Positions 8,968-18,550 are shown, counted from the first letter of the stretch. The stretch is DNA of 64,000 bases from Microbacterium schleiferi (GCF_020781975.1 NZ_JAJGNI010000002.1:248001-312000); one strand, 5' to 3'. The notes: generated by a model from the letters alone, not told the origin. Program-made: numbers and translations.

Positions 8968-9851
8968 TGGCCACCGCAACACTGACAGTCCCCGGCGGCC
9001 GAACCGATCGACGCCGCCCGCAGCGCACTGCAGGCCAACGGACCGGGAACTTCTTCATCTATTTCCTGGCGTGGTCGCTCGTCGTTCTGATCCTCGTTCC
9101 CGTCGCCTACATCATCATCGGCGGCTTCCGCACGAACTCCGAGATCACGCAAGACCCGGCGGGCCTGCCCGCCACCTGGCAGTTCGAGAACTACCTCAAC
9201 GTGCTGACCAGCGACGTCTTCTGGCGCGAGGTGCTCAACTCGTCGATCGCCGCGATCGCGACCACACTGTTCGTGGTCACGCTCGGGCTCATGGCGGCGT
9301 ATGTGCTCGCACGGTACCGCTTCCGGATGCGCGGTGTGCTCTACGCCGTGTTCGCGGCGGGGCTGATGTTCCCGATGACCGTCGCGATCACACCGCTGTA
9401 CATCCTGGTGCGAAACCTCGGTCTCATGAACTCCCTCGCGGGCGTCATCATCCCGCAGGTAGCGTTCGCCCTGCCGATGACGATCATCATCCTGGTGCCG
9501 TTCCTGCAGGCGCTGCCCCGGGAGATCGAAGAGGCGGCGTTCATCGACGGATGCAGCAGACTGGGCTTTTTCTGGCGCATGGTCATTCCACTGTCGATGC
9601 CCGGTGTCATCACCGTCGGGATCCTCGCGTTCATCGCCAGCTGGAACAGCTACATGCTGCCGCTGTTCATCCTCAACAACGAGGCGAGCTTCACGCTGCC
9701 GCTGGGCGTCCAGGCTTTCGCGTCCCAGTATTCGGTCGATACCGCGAAGGTCCTCGCCTTCACGTCGCTGTCGATGATTCCCGCTCTCGTGTTCTTCAGC
9801 CTCTTCGAACGCCGCATCGTCGGCGGTCTCACCGGCGCCGTCAAGGGCTGA
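8967..9851 (+). CDS. Sugar ABC transporter permease (MalG/UgpE type)
   Basis: A 294-aa permease, second half of the transport channel. It has six predicted helices and the EAA loop EIEEAAFIDGCSRLGFFWRM at about residues 183-203. The ATG at 8967 overlaps the stop of the first permease gene by one base, indicating translational coupling. A strong hairpin follows it before the GH3 gene. Confidence 0.9.
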   Translation: MATATLTVPGGRTDRRRPQRTAGQRTGNFFIYFLAWSLVVLILVPVAYIIIGGFRTNSEITQDPAGLPATWQFENYLNVLTSDVFWREVLNSSIAAIATTLFVVTLGLMAAYVLARYRFRMRGVLYAVFAAGLMFPMTVAITPLYILVRNLGLMNSLAGVIIPQVAFALPMTIIILVPFLQALPREIEEAAFIDGCSRLGFFWRMVIPLSMPGVITVGILAFIASWNSYMLPLFILNNEASFTLPLGVQAFASQYSVDTAKVLAFTSLSMIPALVFFSLFERRIVGGLTGAVKG

Positions 9852-9857
9852 CCCACC

Positions 9858-9881
9858 CGGATGCCGCGCCCGCGGCATCCG
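9858..9881. repeat. Perfect hairpin between permease and GH3 genes
   Basis: Two 11-bp arms, CGGATGCCGCG and CGCGGCATCCG, flank a 2-base CC spacer in the 46-bp gap between the transporter and GH3 genes. No T-run follows, so it is not a classical terminator. It could stabilise the upstream mRNA or lower GH3 expression relative to the transporter. It contains the GGATGC word that recurs through the window. Confidence 0.6.
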
Positions 9882-9897
9882 CTGTACCGAAGGAACT

Positions 9898-12234
9898 GTG
9901 CTCGTGTTCGATGAACCCACTCCCGCCGTCAGCGATCGCGTGCGATCGCTGCACGGTGAGATGACCCTCGATGAGAAGCTCGCGCAACTCGTCGGATTCT
10001 GGGTCGACCAGGGCGACGACATCGTCGCGCCGTTGCAGGGCGAGATGGCTACCTCGACGCTTTATGCCGATGCGTCGGCTCACGGGCTGGGCCACCTCAC
10101 GCGCGTGTACGGGACCCGTCCGGTCGATCCGATCGAGCGGGCGCAGTGGCTGTGGAGCGAGCAGAAACGCCTGCGCGAGAACTCGCGGCTGGGGATTCCG
10201 GCGATCGTCCACGAGGAGTGTCTGACAGGACTCGCTGCCTGGCAGGCAGCGACGTTCCCGACGCCGCTCGCCTGGGGCGCCGCCTTCGACCCGGACCTGG
10301 TCGCTGAGATGGCGGCGGTGATCGGTCAGTCGATGCGGGAGCTGGGCATCCACCAGGGACTTGCGCCGGTGCTCGATGTCGTGCGGGATCCCCGGTGGGG
10401 TCGAGTCGACGAGTGCATCTCGGAAGATCCGTACGTCGTCGGGGTTCTCGGCACTGCCTACGTGCGCGGTCTGCAGTCACAGGGAGTGCACGCCACACTC
10501 AAGCACTTCGTCGGCTACTCGGGCTCGCAGGCCGGCCGGAATCACGCGCCCGTGCACGCGGGGCCGCGCGAGCTGGCGGATGTCTACCTGCCGCCGTTCG
10601 AGATGGCGGTCATCGAGGGCAGAGCGCGGTCGGTCATGAACTCCTACGCCGAGATCGACGGGCTGCCGGCGGCTGCCACGCCCACCTACCTCACCGACAT
10701 CTTGCGGGGTCGCTGGGGGTTCGACGGTGTGACGGTTGCCGACTACTTCTCGGTGGCCTTCCTCCACACGATGCACCAGCTCGCCGCAGGCCGCGGTGAG
10801 GCCGCAGCTCTCGCACTGCGAGCCGGTGTGGACGTCGAACTGCCCACGGGCGACGCGTACACGGAACCGCTGCGCGAGCTGATCGCGCAGCATCCGGAGC
10901 TTGTCGCCCTCGTCGACCGCGCCGTCCTGCGCGTGCTCTCACAGAAAGAGGAGCTGGGTCTCCTTGACGAGCAGTTCGAGACTCCCCCGACCACCGTGGA
11001 CCTCGACTCCCCCGTCCACCGGGACATCGCCCGGCGCCTTGCCGAGGAGTCTGTTGTGCTGCTGCGCAACGAAGCCCTGCTGCCACTGGGCGCGGCTCCC
11101 GGGCTGCGGGTTGCGGTCAGCGGGCCCAACGCCGCAGGCCATGCCGCACTGATGGGGTGCTATTCCTTCGCGAACCACGTGCTCGCCCACCATCCAGAGA
11201 CCCCACTCGGATTCGACGCGCCGAGTGTGATCGACGCCCTCCGCGAGCGCTTCGCCGCCGCGGAGATCACCTTCTCAGCCGGGTGCGCGGTCGAGGGAGA
11301 TGACCGATCGGGATTTGCAGCGGCTGTCGCCGATGCCGAGGATGCCGACGTCGCAGTGATCGTGGTCGGAGACAGTGCTGGCCTGTTCGGCCGCGGCACG
11401 GTGGGAGAGGGAAACGACGTCTCGAGCCTGGAGCTTCCCGGCGTCCAGCGTGACCTCGTCGCCGCCATCGCCGCGACCGGCACCCCTGTCGCGCTGGTCG
11501 TGTTGAGCGGGCGTCCCTACTCCCTGGACTGGGCATTGGATGGACCGGACGCCGTCGGCGCGGTTGTGCAGTCCTTCTTCCCTGGCGAGGAAGGCGGACG
11601 TGCTCTGGCCCGTATCCTCGCCGGTGACGTCGCGCCCTCGGGGCGGCTCCCGGTGTCGCTGCCGCGGTCCGCCGGCGCCCAGCCGTACAGCTACCTGCAT
11701 CCGTTGTTGGGGGGGCCTTCGGAAATCACCACTGCCGACAGCACTCCCCTTCGCCCGTTCGGGTTCGGGCTCACGTACACGAGCTTTACCTACACCGATC
11801 TATCGGCTCCGGCGACTGCCCCGACGAGCGGCGAGCTCGGCGTCAGCGTCACGGTCACGAACACCGGGAGGCGCGCGGCCACGGATGTCGTGCAGCTCTA
11901 CGCCCACACCCCGTATCGGTCGACGACGCGGCCGGTTGCACAGCTCATTGGGTTCGAGCGCGTCACACTGGAACCCGGGCAGAGCGCCATCGTCACTTTC
12001 GACGTCCCGAGCGGACGGTTTGCGGCCGCCGGATTGGACCTAATCCGCAGGGTAGAGCCCGGCGAGGTCGAACTGTGGGTCGGAAACGCCGCCGCGCGGC
12101 AGGTGTCTGCCCGATGCGCGCTGGTCGGGGAACCGCACGAGGTCGCTCTCAGCGACCGGCGCGTCACCGCAGCCCGGTCACTGCCGTTGCCCGCGCCCGC
12201 GTATCCAAGCCCAGAGCTATCGGCCACGGCGTAG
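9898..12234 (+). CDS. Glycoside hydrolase family 3 (beta-glucosidase/beta-xylosidase type)
   Basis: A 778-aa retaining glycosidase without a signal peptide, so probably cytoplasmic and acting on the sugar imported by the upstream transporter. Seen: the GH3 N-terminal barrel (PRWGR near residue 165, the substrate-binding LKHFVGYS), the nucleophile region GVTVADYFSVAF with Asp282, the second alpha/beta domain, and a C-terminal fibronectin III-like domain (VTNTGRRAATDVVQLY). The GTG start at 9898 has AAGGA four bases upstream. The exact substrate (glucoside, xyloside or arabinoside) is not decided by the visible motifs. Confidence 0.9.
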   Translation: MLVFDEPTPAVSDRVRSLHGEMTLDEKLAQLVGFWVDQGDDIVAPLQGEMATSTLYADASAHGLGHLTRVYGTRPVDPIERAQWLWSEQKRLRENSRLGIPAIVHEECLTGLAAWQAATFPTPLAWGAAFDPDLVAEMAAVIGQSMRELGIHQGLAPVLDVVRDPRWGRVDECISEDPYVVGVLGTAYVRGLQSQGVHATLKHFVGYSGSQAGRNHAPVHAGPRELADVYLPPFEMAVIEGRARSVMNSYAEIDGLPAAATPTYLTDILRGRWGFDGVTVADYFSVAFLHTMHQLAAGRGEAAALALRAGVDVELPTGDAYTEPLRELIAQHPELVALVDRAVLRVLSQKEELGLLDEQFETPPTTVDLDSPVHRDIARRLAEESVVLLRNEALLPLGAAPGLRVAVSGPNAAGHAALMGCYSFANHVLAHHPETPLGFDAPSVIDALRERFAAAEITFSAGCAVEGDDRSGFAAAVADAEDADVAVIVVGDSAGLFGRGTVGEGNDVSSLELPGVQRDLVAAIAATGTPVALVVLSGRPYSLDWALDGPDAVGAVVQSFFPGEEGGRALARILAGDVAPSGRLPVSLPRSAGAQPYSYLHPLLGGPSEITTADSTPLRPFGFGLTYTSFTYTDLSAPATAPTSGELGVSVTVTNTGRRAATDVVQLYAHTPYRSTTRPVAQLIGFERVTLEPGQSAIVTFDVPSGRFAAAGLDLIRRVEPGEVELWVGNAAARQVSARCALVGEPHEVALSDRRVTAARSLPLPAPAYPSPELSATA

Positions 12235-12362
12235 GCATCGTCCTGTCCTGCGTGGCGCGGGCTCGTGGCGTAGATCGCCCGATCGGCCATCTGTCAACCG
12301 GGTAGTCCAGACACGCGCGGGAAGAGAGAGTGAGTGCCAGACCGCAAGGAAGGGAGCTCGCC

Positions 12363-13004
12363 ATGACGAACCCCAGCCACAGGACAATCGAGTCCCCCCG
12401 CAACGCAACCGGAACGGATGCCGCACACAACGCCGAGTCGTTGGACGACGATACTGTTACCGGCCGCGGCCCCGACGTGGAGTCCGTGCCTGCCGGCGGG
12501 CGCGGCGCGGATTCCGGGGCAGCCGAAGCCGTCGACATCGAACCGGGCGATACCGCGGAGGTTCCCGACCGCTCCCGGGGTAACGACGCCCCGGGAGTGG
12601 GGACGCGCGGCGCCGGTGACTCCGAGAGGGTCGAGACTCCGGGAACCCGCAGCATTGAACAGGGCGAAGACGACATGATCCCCGATATGCACGATGACCG
12701 CGAGGACCCGCGCGTCGAGCGTTCGTTGAAGCAGCGCCTGCGTCGGGACGCCGGCCCAGATGCTGCCCGGGCGGCAGTGGACCCCGATCTGCAGACCCGT
12801 CCGAAGATGGCGCAGCACGTCGCATCCGTCGACGACGTGATGTGGGGCATCCTCCTCCAGACGCGAGCGGATCTGCCCAATGCCGATCGCCGCCGGCTGC
12901 GCGAGGTGTACCAGGAGCGTCTGTGTCAGGCGGGCATTGACCTGCCTGCCGACGAGGTTGACCGATTCCTTCAGCGCCAACCCGCTGACAGGCACGAATA
13001 CTGA
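12363..13004 (+). CDS. Hypothetical protein with disordered acidic N-terminus
   Basis: A 213-aa protein of unrecognised family. Residues 1-115 are low-complexity, rich in Asp, Glu, Gly, Arg and Thr, and probably disordered. Residues 120-210 are helical (MAQHVASVDDVMWGILLQTR, then DRRRLREVYQERL) and could form a small helical bundle. The ATG at 12363 is well placed after AAGGAAGGGAG. It stands alone between the GH3 gene and ybjQ; no function is proposed. Confidence 0.65.
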   Translation: MTNPSHRTIESPRNATGTDAAHNAESLDDDTVTGRGPDVESVPAGGRGADSGAAEAVDIEPGDTAEVPDRSRGNDAPGVGTRGAGDSERVETPGTRSIEQGEDDMIPDMHDDREDPRVERSLKQRLRRDAGPDAARAAVDPDLQTRPKMAQHVASVDDVMWGILLQTRADLPNADRRRLREVYQERLCQAGIDLPADEVDRFLQRQPADRHEY

Positions 13005-13050
13005 CCTGAGCGCTCTTCCGCCGGGGCAACCCCGCTGGCAGACTGACGGC

Positions 13051-13368
13051 ATGCTGATCGTCACAACCAACGACGTGCCCGGCCACACCATCACCGCAGT
13101 CCACGGGGAAGTCTTTGGACTTACCGTGCGCTCGCGGCACATCGGCGCGAACATCGGCGCATCGTTCAAAGCCCTCGCGGGGGGCGAGCTCAAGGGCATC
13201 ACCGAGTTGCTTCACGAGACCCGCATCGAGGCGCTCTCGCGGTTGTCGGCTGAGGCGGAAGGAAAGGGCGCGAACGCCGTCGTGGCCTTCCGGTTCGAGA
13301 CAAACGACTACGGCGACAGCGGCGGCGTCGAGGTGTGTGCCTACGGCACCGCCGTCACCATCTCCTGA
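13051..13368 (+). CDS. YbjQ/UPF0145 family protein
   Basis: A 105-aa protein with the complete UPF0145 pattern: MLIVTTNDVPGHTITAVHGEVFGLTVRSR at the N-terminus, then ELLHETRIEALSRLSAEAEGKGANAVVAFRFE. Members are small homopentameric heavy-metal-binding-like proteins of unclear role, some linked to stress. The start at 13051 gives the family's usual length; the longer open frame overlaps the upstream gene. Confidence 0.88.
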   Translation: MLIVTTNDVPGHTITAVHGEVFGLTVRSRHIGANIGASFKALAGGELKGITELLHETRIEALSRLSAEAEGKGANAVVAFRFETNDYGDSGGVEVCAYGTAVTIS

Positions 13369-13371
13369 GCG

Positions 13372-13455
13372 TCAGGACGCTGAGCCGCCGATCATCGCGC
13401 CAGCGGCGCCCAGAACATAGGACACCAGCCAGATGACGATGGCTGCAACGAGCAT
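13372..13455 (-). CDS. Possible 27-aa membrane peptide
   Basis: A 27-codon frame encodes a strongly hydrophobic peptide beginning MLVAAIVIWLVSYVLGAAG, a single predicted membrane helix ending in GGSAS. It lies in the gap between ybjQ and the three-helix protein. No clear ribosome site is visible, so coding status is uncertain. It resembles other short single-helix actinobacterial peptides only in general character. Confidence 0.35.
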   Translation of the reverse strand: MLVAAIVIWLVSYVLGAAGAMIGGSAS

Positions 13456-13501
13456 GACGTGATGCTAGCAATCCTTCAGTGACACTGAAAGCTGTCGTCA
13501 C

Positions 13502-13726
13502 CTAGACGGCGATATCCAACGGTCCGGGCGCACGGAGCCTCCGGAGCACTCGAGTCTCCACCATCGCGGGGATGAAGTGCCGCAGCCGCGCATCGCCGAG
13601 AGCTGCCACCTCCTCGGCGACCATGAGTCTGACGCTCTCCTCGTCGGCCCAGGGGATGCGGCGCACGAGACGGTCGACGGCGTGGTTCAGCGCCTCGTAC
13701 TCGTCGTGGGGGTTCGTCGCGCTCAC
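13502..13726 (-). CDS. Three-helix bundle dimerisation-domain protein
   Basis: A 74-aa helical protein matching a small actinobacterial family annotated as three-helix bundle dimerisation domain: ALNHAVDRLVRRIPWADEES, VRLMVAEEVAALGDARLR, HFIPAMVETRVLRRL. The GTG start at 13726 (VSATNPHDEY) is preferred over the longer open frame. Function is unknown. It is on the opposite strand to ybjQ and upstream of the FUSC gene in the same direction. Confidence 0.6.
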   Translation of the reverse strand: MSATNPHDEYEALNHAVDRLVRRIPWADEESVRLMVAEEVAALGDARLRHFIPAMVETRVLRRLRAPGPLDIAV

Positions 13727-13808
13727 GCTTCTAGGATGCGCACTCTCGCCTCGAAATCCCACCCTGAGGTGAGTGAGAACGCCCTGTTCGGCGCGGAGTT
13801 CAGCGGCC

Positions 13809-14852
13809 TCACTCGGTCTCGGTCACGATCTCGACTAGCGCGTGATGGATGCGGAGAAGGTCGACCATCATCGAGCCCACGAGGATCCAGTGGTCCGACG
13901 ACGGAGCGGCCAGCGCGAGAGGCCTGGTCAGCGCAGCAGGCTCGACCACGCCAGCGGTCGGAGGAGCAGCTCCGCGATCGGGGGCGAATCGCACATCGTG
14001 TGCCGCTCGCCGCAACTGTTCGGCGATCGCGCCGATTGCGGGCTCGTCGAGGAGAGTGTCGTCATAGCGCTCGTTGAACGCGCGAGTCATTCCCACGGCC
14101 TGCGTCACGATCGGCGTGAACGTCGTGACGAGAGTGTCGAGCGCAGCGAGCTCGGCGCGATGGCGTGGCGCGCGAGGGTTCAAGGTCAGCGAGTCTCGTG
14201 CCGCGGCGATCGCGGCACCCGCGGCATCCCGACTCGCTCGCGTCTCTCGCGCCCGCGCGAGAAGATCGTCCAGCTGCAACCGGCTCTGCGAGTGCTGCAG
14301 GGCATCGGCCAAGCGGTCGAGGGTGCCGGCGAGGTCGTCGGCGAGCGCGCGAACGGCGCGGCGGGCCGGCTCGACAGGGAGCGGCGGAACGATGAGGACG
14401 TTGATGACGAAGCCGATCGCGGCACCGATGACCGTCTCGATGATGCGATCGAGTGCGTAGTCCGGCGTTGCGGTCCCCAGGGCGAGCACGAGGAGCGCGC
14501 TGATGGCTACCTGGTTTCCGGTGCCAGGCGTCATCCGCAGGGCCCACGCGAGCACGAGTGACACGACCACGGCGACCGCAACGACCCCGGTGGATGTCCC
14601 GAGCAGGATGCCGAGGGCCGAGGCGACCACGACACCCACGATGACCCCGACACTGCGCTCGAGCGCCTTCCCGAACGACTGGTTCAGGCTCGGTTGGACG
14701 ACCAGGAGCGCGGCGATCGCGGCGAACACCGGGGGCTGCGCAGGAATGAGCCAGCCGGCGAGGAACCACGCGAGCACGGTGGCGACGGCGGACTTGGCGA
14801 CCTGAAGCAACGACGAGCGCTGGGCGGTGCGAAGGGCGGCTGACATGCTCAT
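13809..14852 (-). CDS. FUSC-family membrane protein (aromatic acid exporter-like)
   Basis: A 347-aa protein with six N-terminal membrane helices (residues 18-165, including QPPVFAAIAALLVVQPSLNQSFGKALERSVGVIVG, a typical FUSC signature). A soluble helical half (170-347) follows, with coiled-coil-like Leu/Ala/Arg-rich stretches. Family members include aromatic carboxylate efflux and fusaric-acid resistance proteins; the substrate here is unknown. The start is ambiguous between GTG 14861, ATG 14852 and ATG 14846; 14852 was chosen. It lies 30 bp downstream of the APC permease gene on the same strand. Confidence 0.82.
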   Translation of the reverse strand: MSMSAALRTAQRSSLLQVAKSAVATVLAWFLAGWLIPAQPPVFAAIAALLVVQPSLNQSFGKALERSVGVIVGVVVASALGILLGTSTGVVAVAVVVSLVLAWALRMTPGTGNQVAISALLVLALGTATPDYALDRIIETVIGAAIGFVINVLIVPPLPVEPARRAVRALADDLAGTLDRLADALQHSQSRLQLDDLLARARETRASRDAAGAAIAAARDSLTLNPRAPRHRAELAALDTLVTTFTPIVTQAVGMTRAFNERYDDTLLDEPAIGAIAEQLRRAAHDVRFAPDRGAAPPTAGVVEPAALTRPLALAAPSSDHWILVGSMMVDLLRIHHALVEIVTETE

Positions 14853-14882
14853 GCGGCCCACGTTAGGGGAGGTGAGAGGGCG

Positions 14883-16193
14883 TCAGCCCGGCGAGCTCTT
14901 GTCGCGCAGCCTGACGGTGACGACCTGGGCGACGAGAATCGCCGCGGCGACAGCGGCTGCGACCATCACGGTGAGCGGATCGTCGCGGATCTTCACGATC
15001 GTGAACGGGATGAGGATGGCGAGGTCAAGCAGGATCGTGAGAACCAGCGGCCACCGCCGCGCGTTGAGCTTGCTCCGCAGTCGGCGGAGCACACCCCACT
15101 GCACCGCGACATCCATGCTCAGGTAGAGGAACACGCCCATCGAGGCGATCTGCGTCAGATCGAGCGCCGCGGTCACGATGATCGCCGCTCCAGCCGTGAT
15201 CAGCAGCGGCTGGCGAGACATCCTCACCGGCAGGGTTGGGGCTTGGCCCATCTCTTGCAGCATCGCGTACAGTCGCGACACCGAGTAGAGACTCGCGAGC
15301 AGACCAGAGAGCGTCGCCACGACAGCGACGGCCACCGTGATCCCCACTCCCCATCCTCCGAAGAGCGGCTCAGCTGCCTGCGCCAGCGCATAGTCCCGGG
15401 CGTCAGCTGCTCCGTCAGCACCGATGCTCGTGTCAACCGACACGGCGATGAGCAGATAGAGAACGGCGCAGAGGGCAATGGCGATGCCGATCGAACGCGG
15501 GAGGTTGCGCTCCGGGTCACGGATGTCATCTCCCTGGTTCGTGATCGTCGTGAAGCCCTTATAGGCGATGACGCAGAGCGCTACCGAGGCAAGCAGACCG
15601 AGAACGGGCGGCGACCCACCACCGACATCCGAGAGCATTCCGTCGCCCGAGAGGGCCGCGGCCACGAGTCCGGCAATGGCGAGTAACGCGATGCCGACGA
15701 TCTTGATGATCGCTGTCGCGAGTGCGGATCCCTCGACGAGATGGTTACCCACGAGGTTGGCGACAGTGGCCAGCACGATCGCGACGATGCCAAGCAGCGG
15801 AACAAGGACGACCGAATCCTGCAAACCGAACGGGGTGAGGAGGTAGGTGCCGAAGGTGCGCGCCAGCAGGCTCTCGGCCACGACCATCGAGACGTACATG
15901 AAGAGCGAGAATGTGCCTGCGGCCACCCCCGGTCCGTAGGCATCCTTGAGGAGCATCGCGATGCCGCCCGAGCTCGGATTCGCGCTCGAATAGCGGGCGT
16001 ACGCGTACGCACTCACCGCCACCACCGCGGCACCGGCCGCGAACGAGACCGGAAACCACGCTCCCGCTAACCCGGCCACCTGCCCGACCAGCGCAAAGAT
16101 CCCCGCCCCGATCATCACGCCGGTGCCGAGCGCCACCGAGCCGGCCAGCGAGATCCGCTGGTCGCTTCCGTTTGAAGATCCGTTGCCCGTCAT
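14883..16193 (-). CDS. APC-family amino acid permease
   Basis: A 436-aa transporter with about 12 membrane helices. The first helix carries the APC substrate motif GTGVMIGAGIFALVGQVAGLAG, and a YKGFTTITNQGDDIRDPERNLPRSI loop matches the family. It probably imports an amino acid or amine by proton symport. The ATG at 16193 is used; the frame is open to 16241, and neither start has a strong ribosome site. It is followed on the same strand by the FUSC gene. Confidence 0.85.
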   Translation of the reverse strand: MTGNGSSNGSDQRISLAGSVALGTGVMIGAGIFALVGQVAGLAGAWFPVSFAAGAAVVAVSAYAYARYSSANPSSGGIAMLLKDAYGPGVAAGTFSLFMYVSMVVAESLLARTFGTYLLTPFGLQDSVVLVPLLGIVAIVLATVANLVGNHLVEGSALATAIIKIVGIALLAIAGLVAAALSGDGMLSDVGGGSPPVLGLLASVALCVIAYKGFTTITNQGDDIRDPERNLPRSIGIAIALCAVLYLLIAVSVDTSIGADGAADARDYALAQAAEPLFGGWGVGITVAVAVVATLSGLLASLYSVSRLYAMLQEMGQAPTLPVRMSRQPLLITAGAAIIVTAALDLTQIASMGVFLYLSMDVAVQWGVLRRLRSKLNARRWPLVLTILLDLAILIPFTIVKIRDDPLTVMVAAAVAAAILVAQVVTVRLRDKSSPG

Positions 16194-16283
16194 CGACGCC
16201 ACGGTAGGCAAGGGTGCGCCGGGCGGCGAGCACCTTGACATGGTGCGTCAGCGCGGGTGACGCCGGCACCGTGATGCGGCGGG

Positions 16284-17318
16284 TCAGGTATCCGCCGCAG
16301 CCCGACTCGACTCCCGGATGACGAGCTCGGGGGTGAATTTCACCTGCCGGGGCCCCGGATGCTCGCCGTCCTGGTCGAGCAGCAGGTCCACCGCTGCGCG
16401 TCCGATTTCGACGGCGGGCTGGCGAACCGACGTGAGCGGCACCACGGTGGCTGTGGCGAAATCGATGTCGTCGTAGCCGACCAGCGCAATGTCGTCGGGA
16501 ACGCGCACGCCGCCGAGGATCGCAAGCCCCTGCAACATGCCGACGGCCACGAGGTCGTTGGCACAGAACACCGCATCCGGGCGCTCAGCGGCATCTCGTT
16601 CGAGGATCCGGGCTGCCGCGTCACGCCCGGCGAGCACAGTGAGTTCTGCAGTCTCCAGGGGCTCCAGCGAAGCATCAGGCACCTCCGCTACAGCACGACG
16701 CGCGCCGGCGAAGCGGTCGAGCACCTGCGGGAGCGTCGCGGGGCCACCCACGAACATGATGCGCCTGCGGCCGGTGCTCGCAAGGTGAGAGACGGCAAGG
16801 TATCCGCCCTCCTCGTCAGCCACCGTAACCGAGTCCAACCGCGCGTCGCCGGCATCCCGGTCGACGAGGACGATCCGCGTACCGGCGCCCTCGAGGCGCT
16901 CCAGCGCCGCAGGGTCACCGGATGCCGGCGTGACCAGCACACCCACCACGCGCTGCTGGCTGAAGTGATCGAGGTACGCGATCTCGCGGTCGCGCGTGTC
17001 TTCGCTGGCAGCCACAAGCACGAACAGCCCAGCCTCGGCAGCCCGTTCCTGGGCACCCTTGGCCACCGCCGCGAAAAACGGGTTGGCAAGATCCAGCGCG
17101 ATCAGCCCGATCGTCGAGCTTCGGCCCGCGCGAAGCTGGCGGGCAGCGTCGTTGCGCACGTAGCCGAGCTCGGCGATGGCCGCACGCACGCGGGCAACCG
17201 TGGTCGGCGACACCCTTTCGGGTTGATTGAGGACGTTCGAGACGGTGCCGAGGGAGACGCCCGCTGCCGCGGCAACATCTTTGACGCTGACCGACGCGGT
17301 GGGAGTTTCTCTCGACAT
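16284..17318 (-). CDS. LacI-family regulator of rhamnose catabolism
   Basis: A 344-aa LacI-type repressor. The helix-turn-helix VKDVAAAAGVSLGTVSNVLN covers about residues 11-30, and the effector domain ends with VVPLTSVRQPAVEIGRAAVDLLL. It is divergent from the L-rhamnose isomerase gene, with two TGAAACGAT repeats between them, so it most likely controls the rha operon in response to rhamnose or rhamnulose. The ATG at 17318 is chosen because the longer frame would run through the operators. Confidence 0.88.
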   Translation of the reverse strand: MSRETPTASVSVKDVAAAAGVSLGTVSNVLNQPERVSPTTVARVRAAIAELGYVRNDAARQLRAGRSSTIGLIALDLANPFFAAVAKGAQERAAEAGLFVLVAASEDTRDREIAYLDHFSQQRVVGVLVTPASGDPAALERLEGAGTRIVLVDRDAGDARLDSVTVADEEGGYLAVSHLASTGRRRIMFVGGPATLPQVLDRFAGARRAVAEVPDASLEPLETAELTVLAGRDAAARILERDAAERPDAVFCANDLVAVGMLQGLAILGGVRVPDDIALVGYDDIDFATATVVPLTSVRQPAVEIGRAAVDLLLDQDGEHPGPRQVKFTPELVIRESSRAAADT

Positions 17319-17321
17319 TGC

Positions 17322-17359
17322 TGAAACGATACATCGACCGCTAGTCTTGAAACGATTCA
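17322..17359. promoter_or_regulatory. Tandem LacI-type operators of the rha operon
   Basis: Two copies of TGAAACGAT lie in direct orientation: TGAAACGATACA at 17322-17333 and TGAAACGATTCA at 17348-17359, 26 bp apart. The second is a near palindrome with outer arms TGAA/TTCA, one mismatch from the symmetric LacI consensus TGAAACGTTTCA. They occupy most of the 65-bp gap between the repressor and rhaI and would allow cooperative binding or overlap with the promoter. Confidence 0.7.
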
Positions 17360-17383
17360 TTCATCCAAGCGCGGGAGTGCGCC

Positions 17384-18550
17384 ATGACGACGCTGTCTTC
17401 ATCCATCCTCATGAACCTCGAAAACCAGGCCATTGAGCTGCCATCGTGGGCCTTCGGCAACTCGGGCACCCGGTTCCGTGTCTTCGGCACCCCGGGGACT
17501 CCCCGCGATCCGTACGAGAAGGTGGCGGATGCCGCGCAGGTCAACCGGTACACGGCCCTTGCTCCGAGCGTCGCGCTGCACATCCCGTGGGACAAGGTCA
17601 AGTCCTATGACGACCTGCGCGCTCACGCCGACGATCTCGGCGTGAGCCTCGGCACGATCAACTCGAACACGTTCCAGGACGAGGACTACAAGTTCGGAGC
17701 GCTCACGCACCACGACGACAGCATCCGCCAGAAGGCGATCGATCACCACTTCGAGTGCATCGACATCATGCACGCGACCGGATCCCGCGACCTCAAGATC
17801 TGGCTCGCGGAAGGCTCGAACTACCCCGGTCAGAACGACATGCGCGCGCGCCAGGACCGACTCCATGATTCGTTGCGGCAGATCTACGCACGCCTCGGCG
17901 ATGAACAGCGCCTGGTGCTGGAGTACAAGTTCTTCGAGCCGGCGTTCTATCACACGGACGTTCCCGACTGGGGAACCTCCTACGCGCAGGTAGCCTCCCT
18001 GGGCGAGAAGGCGATGGTGTGCCTGGACACCGGGCACCATGCGCCCGGCACGAACATCGAGTTCATCGTGATGCAGTTGCTGCGCCTCGGAAAGCTCGGC
18101 TCGTTCGACTTCAACAGCCGTTTCTATGCCGACGACGACCTCATCGTCGGAGCCGCCGATCCCTTCCAGCTGTTCCGCATCCTGTTCGAAGTCATCCGCG
18201 GCGGCGGGCTGAACAACCCCGAGGTCGCGTTCATGCTCGACCAGTGCCACAACATCGAAGACAAGATCCCCGGGCAGATCCGATCGGTGCTCAACGTCCA
18301 GGAGATGACGGCCCGGGCGCTCCTCGTCGACCGAGAGGCGCTGGATGCCGCGCAGTCCCGGAACGACGTGCTGGCCGCGAACGCCATCTTCATGGACGCC
18401 TTCTACACCGACGTGCGTCCGACGCTCGCCCAGTGGCGCGAGTCGCGAGGGCTGCCCGCCGACCCGATGGCCGCCTACGCGGCATCCGGCTACCAACAAC
18501 ACATCGCCGCTGAGCGCGTCGGCGGCACGCAGGCCGGCTGGGGTGCCTGA
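17384..18550 (+). CDS. rhaI: L-rhamnose isomerase
   Basis: Converts L-rhamnose to L-rhamnulose (TIM barrel, divalent metal). At 388 aa it is of the Pseudomonas stutzeri/actinobacterial type rather than E. coli RhaA. Metal and substrate motifs seen: LEYKFFEPAFYHTDVPDWGT (Glu and His ligands), MVCLDTGHHAPGTN, and FDFNSRFYADDDL with the Asp ligands. The ATG at 17384 follows GGGAG. It is the first gene of the rhamnose operon, divergent from the LacI regulator. Confidence 0.92.
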   Translation: MTTLSSSILMNLENQAIELPSWAFGNSGTRFRVFGTPGTPRDPYEKVADAAQVNRYTALAPSVALHIPWDKVKSYDDLRAHADDLGVSLGTINSNTFQDEDYKFGALTHHDDSIRQKAIDHHFECIDIMHATGSRDLKIWLAEGSNYPGQNDMRARQDRLHDSLRQIYARLGDEQRLVLEYKFFEPAFYHTDVPDWGTSYAQVASLGEKAMVCLDTGHHAPGTNIEFIVMQLLRLGKLGSFDFNSRFYADDDLIVGAADPFQLFRILFEVIRGGGLNNPEVAFMLDQCHNIEDKIPGQIRSVLNVQEMTARALLVDREALDAAQSRNDVLAANAIFMDAFYTDVRPTLAQWRESRGLPADPMAAYAASGYQQHIAAERVGGTQAGWGA

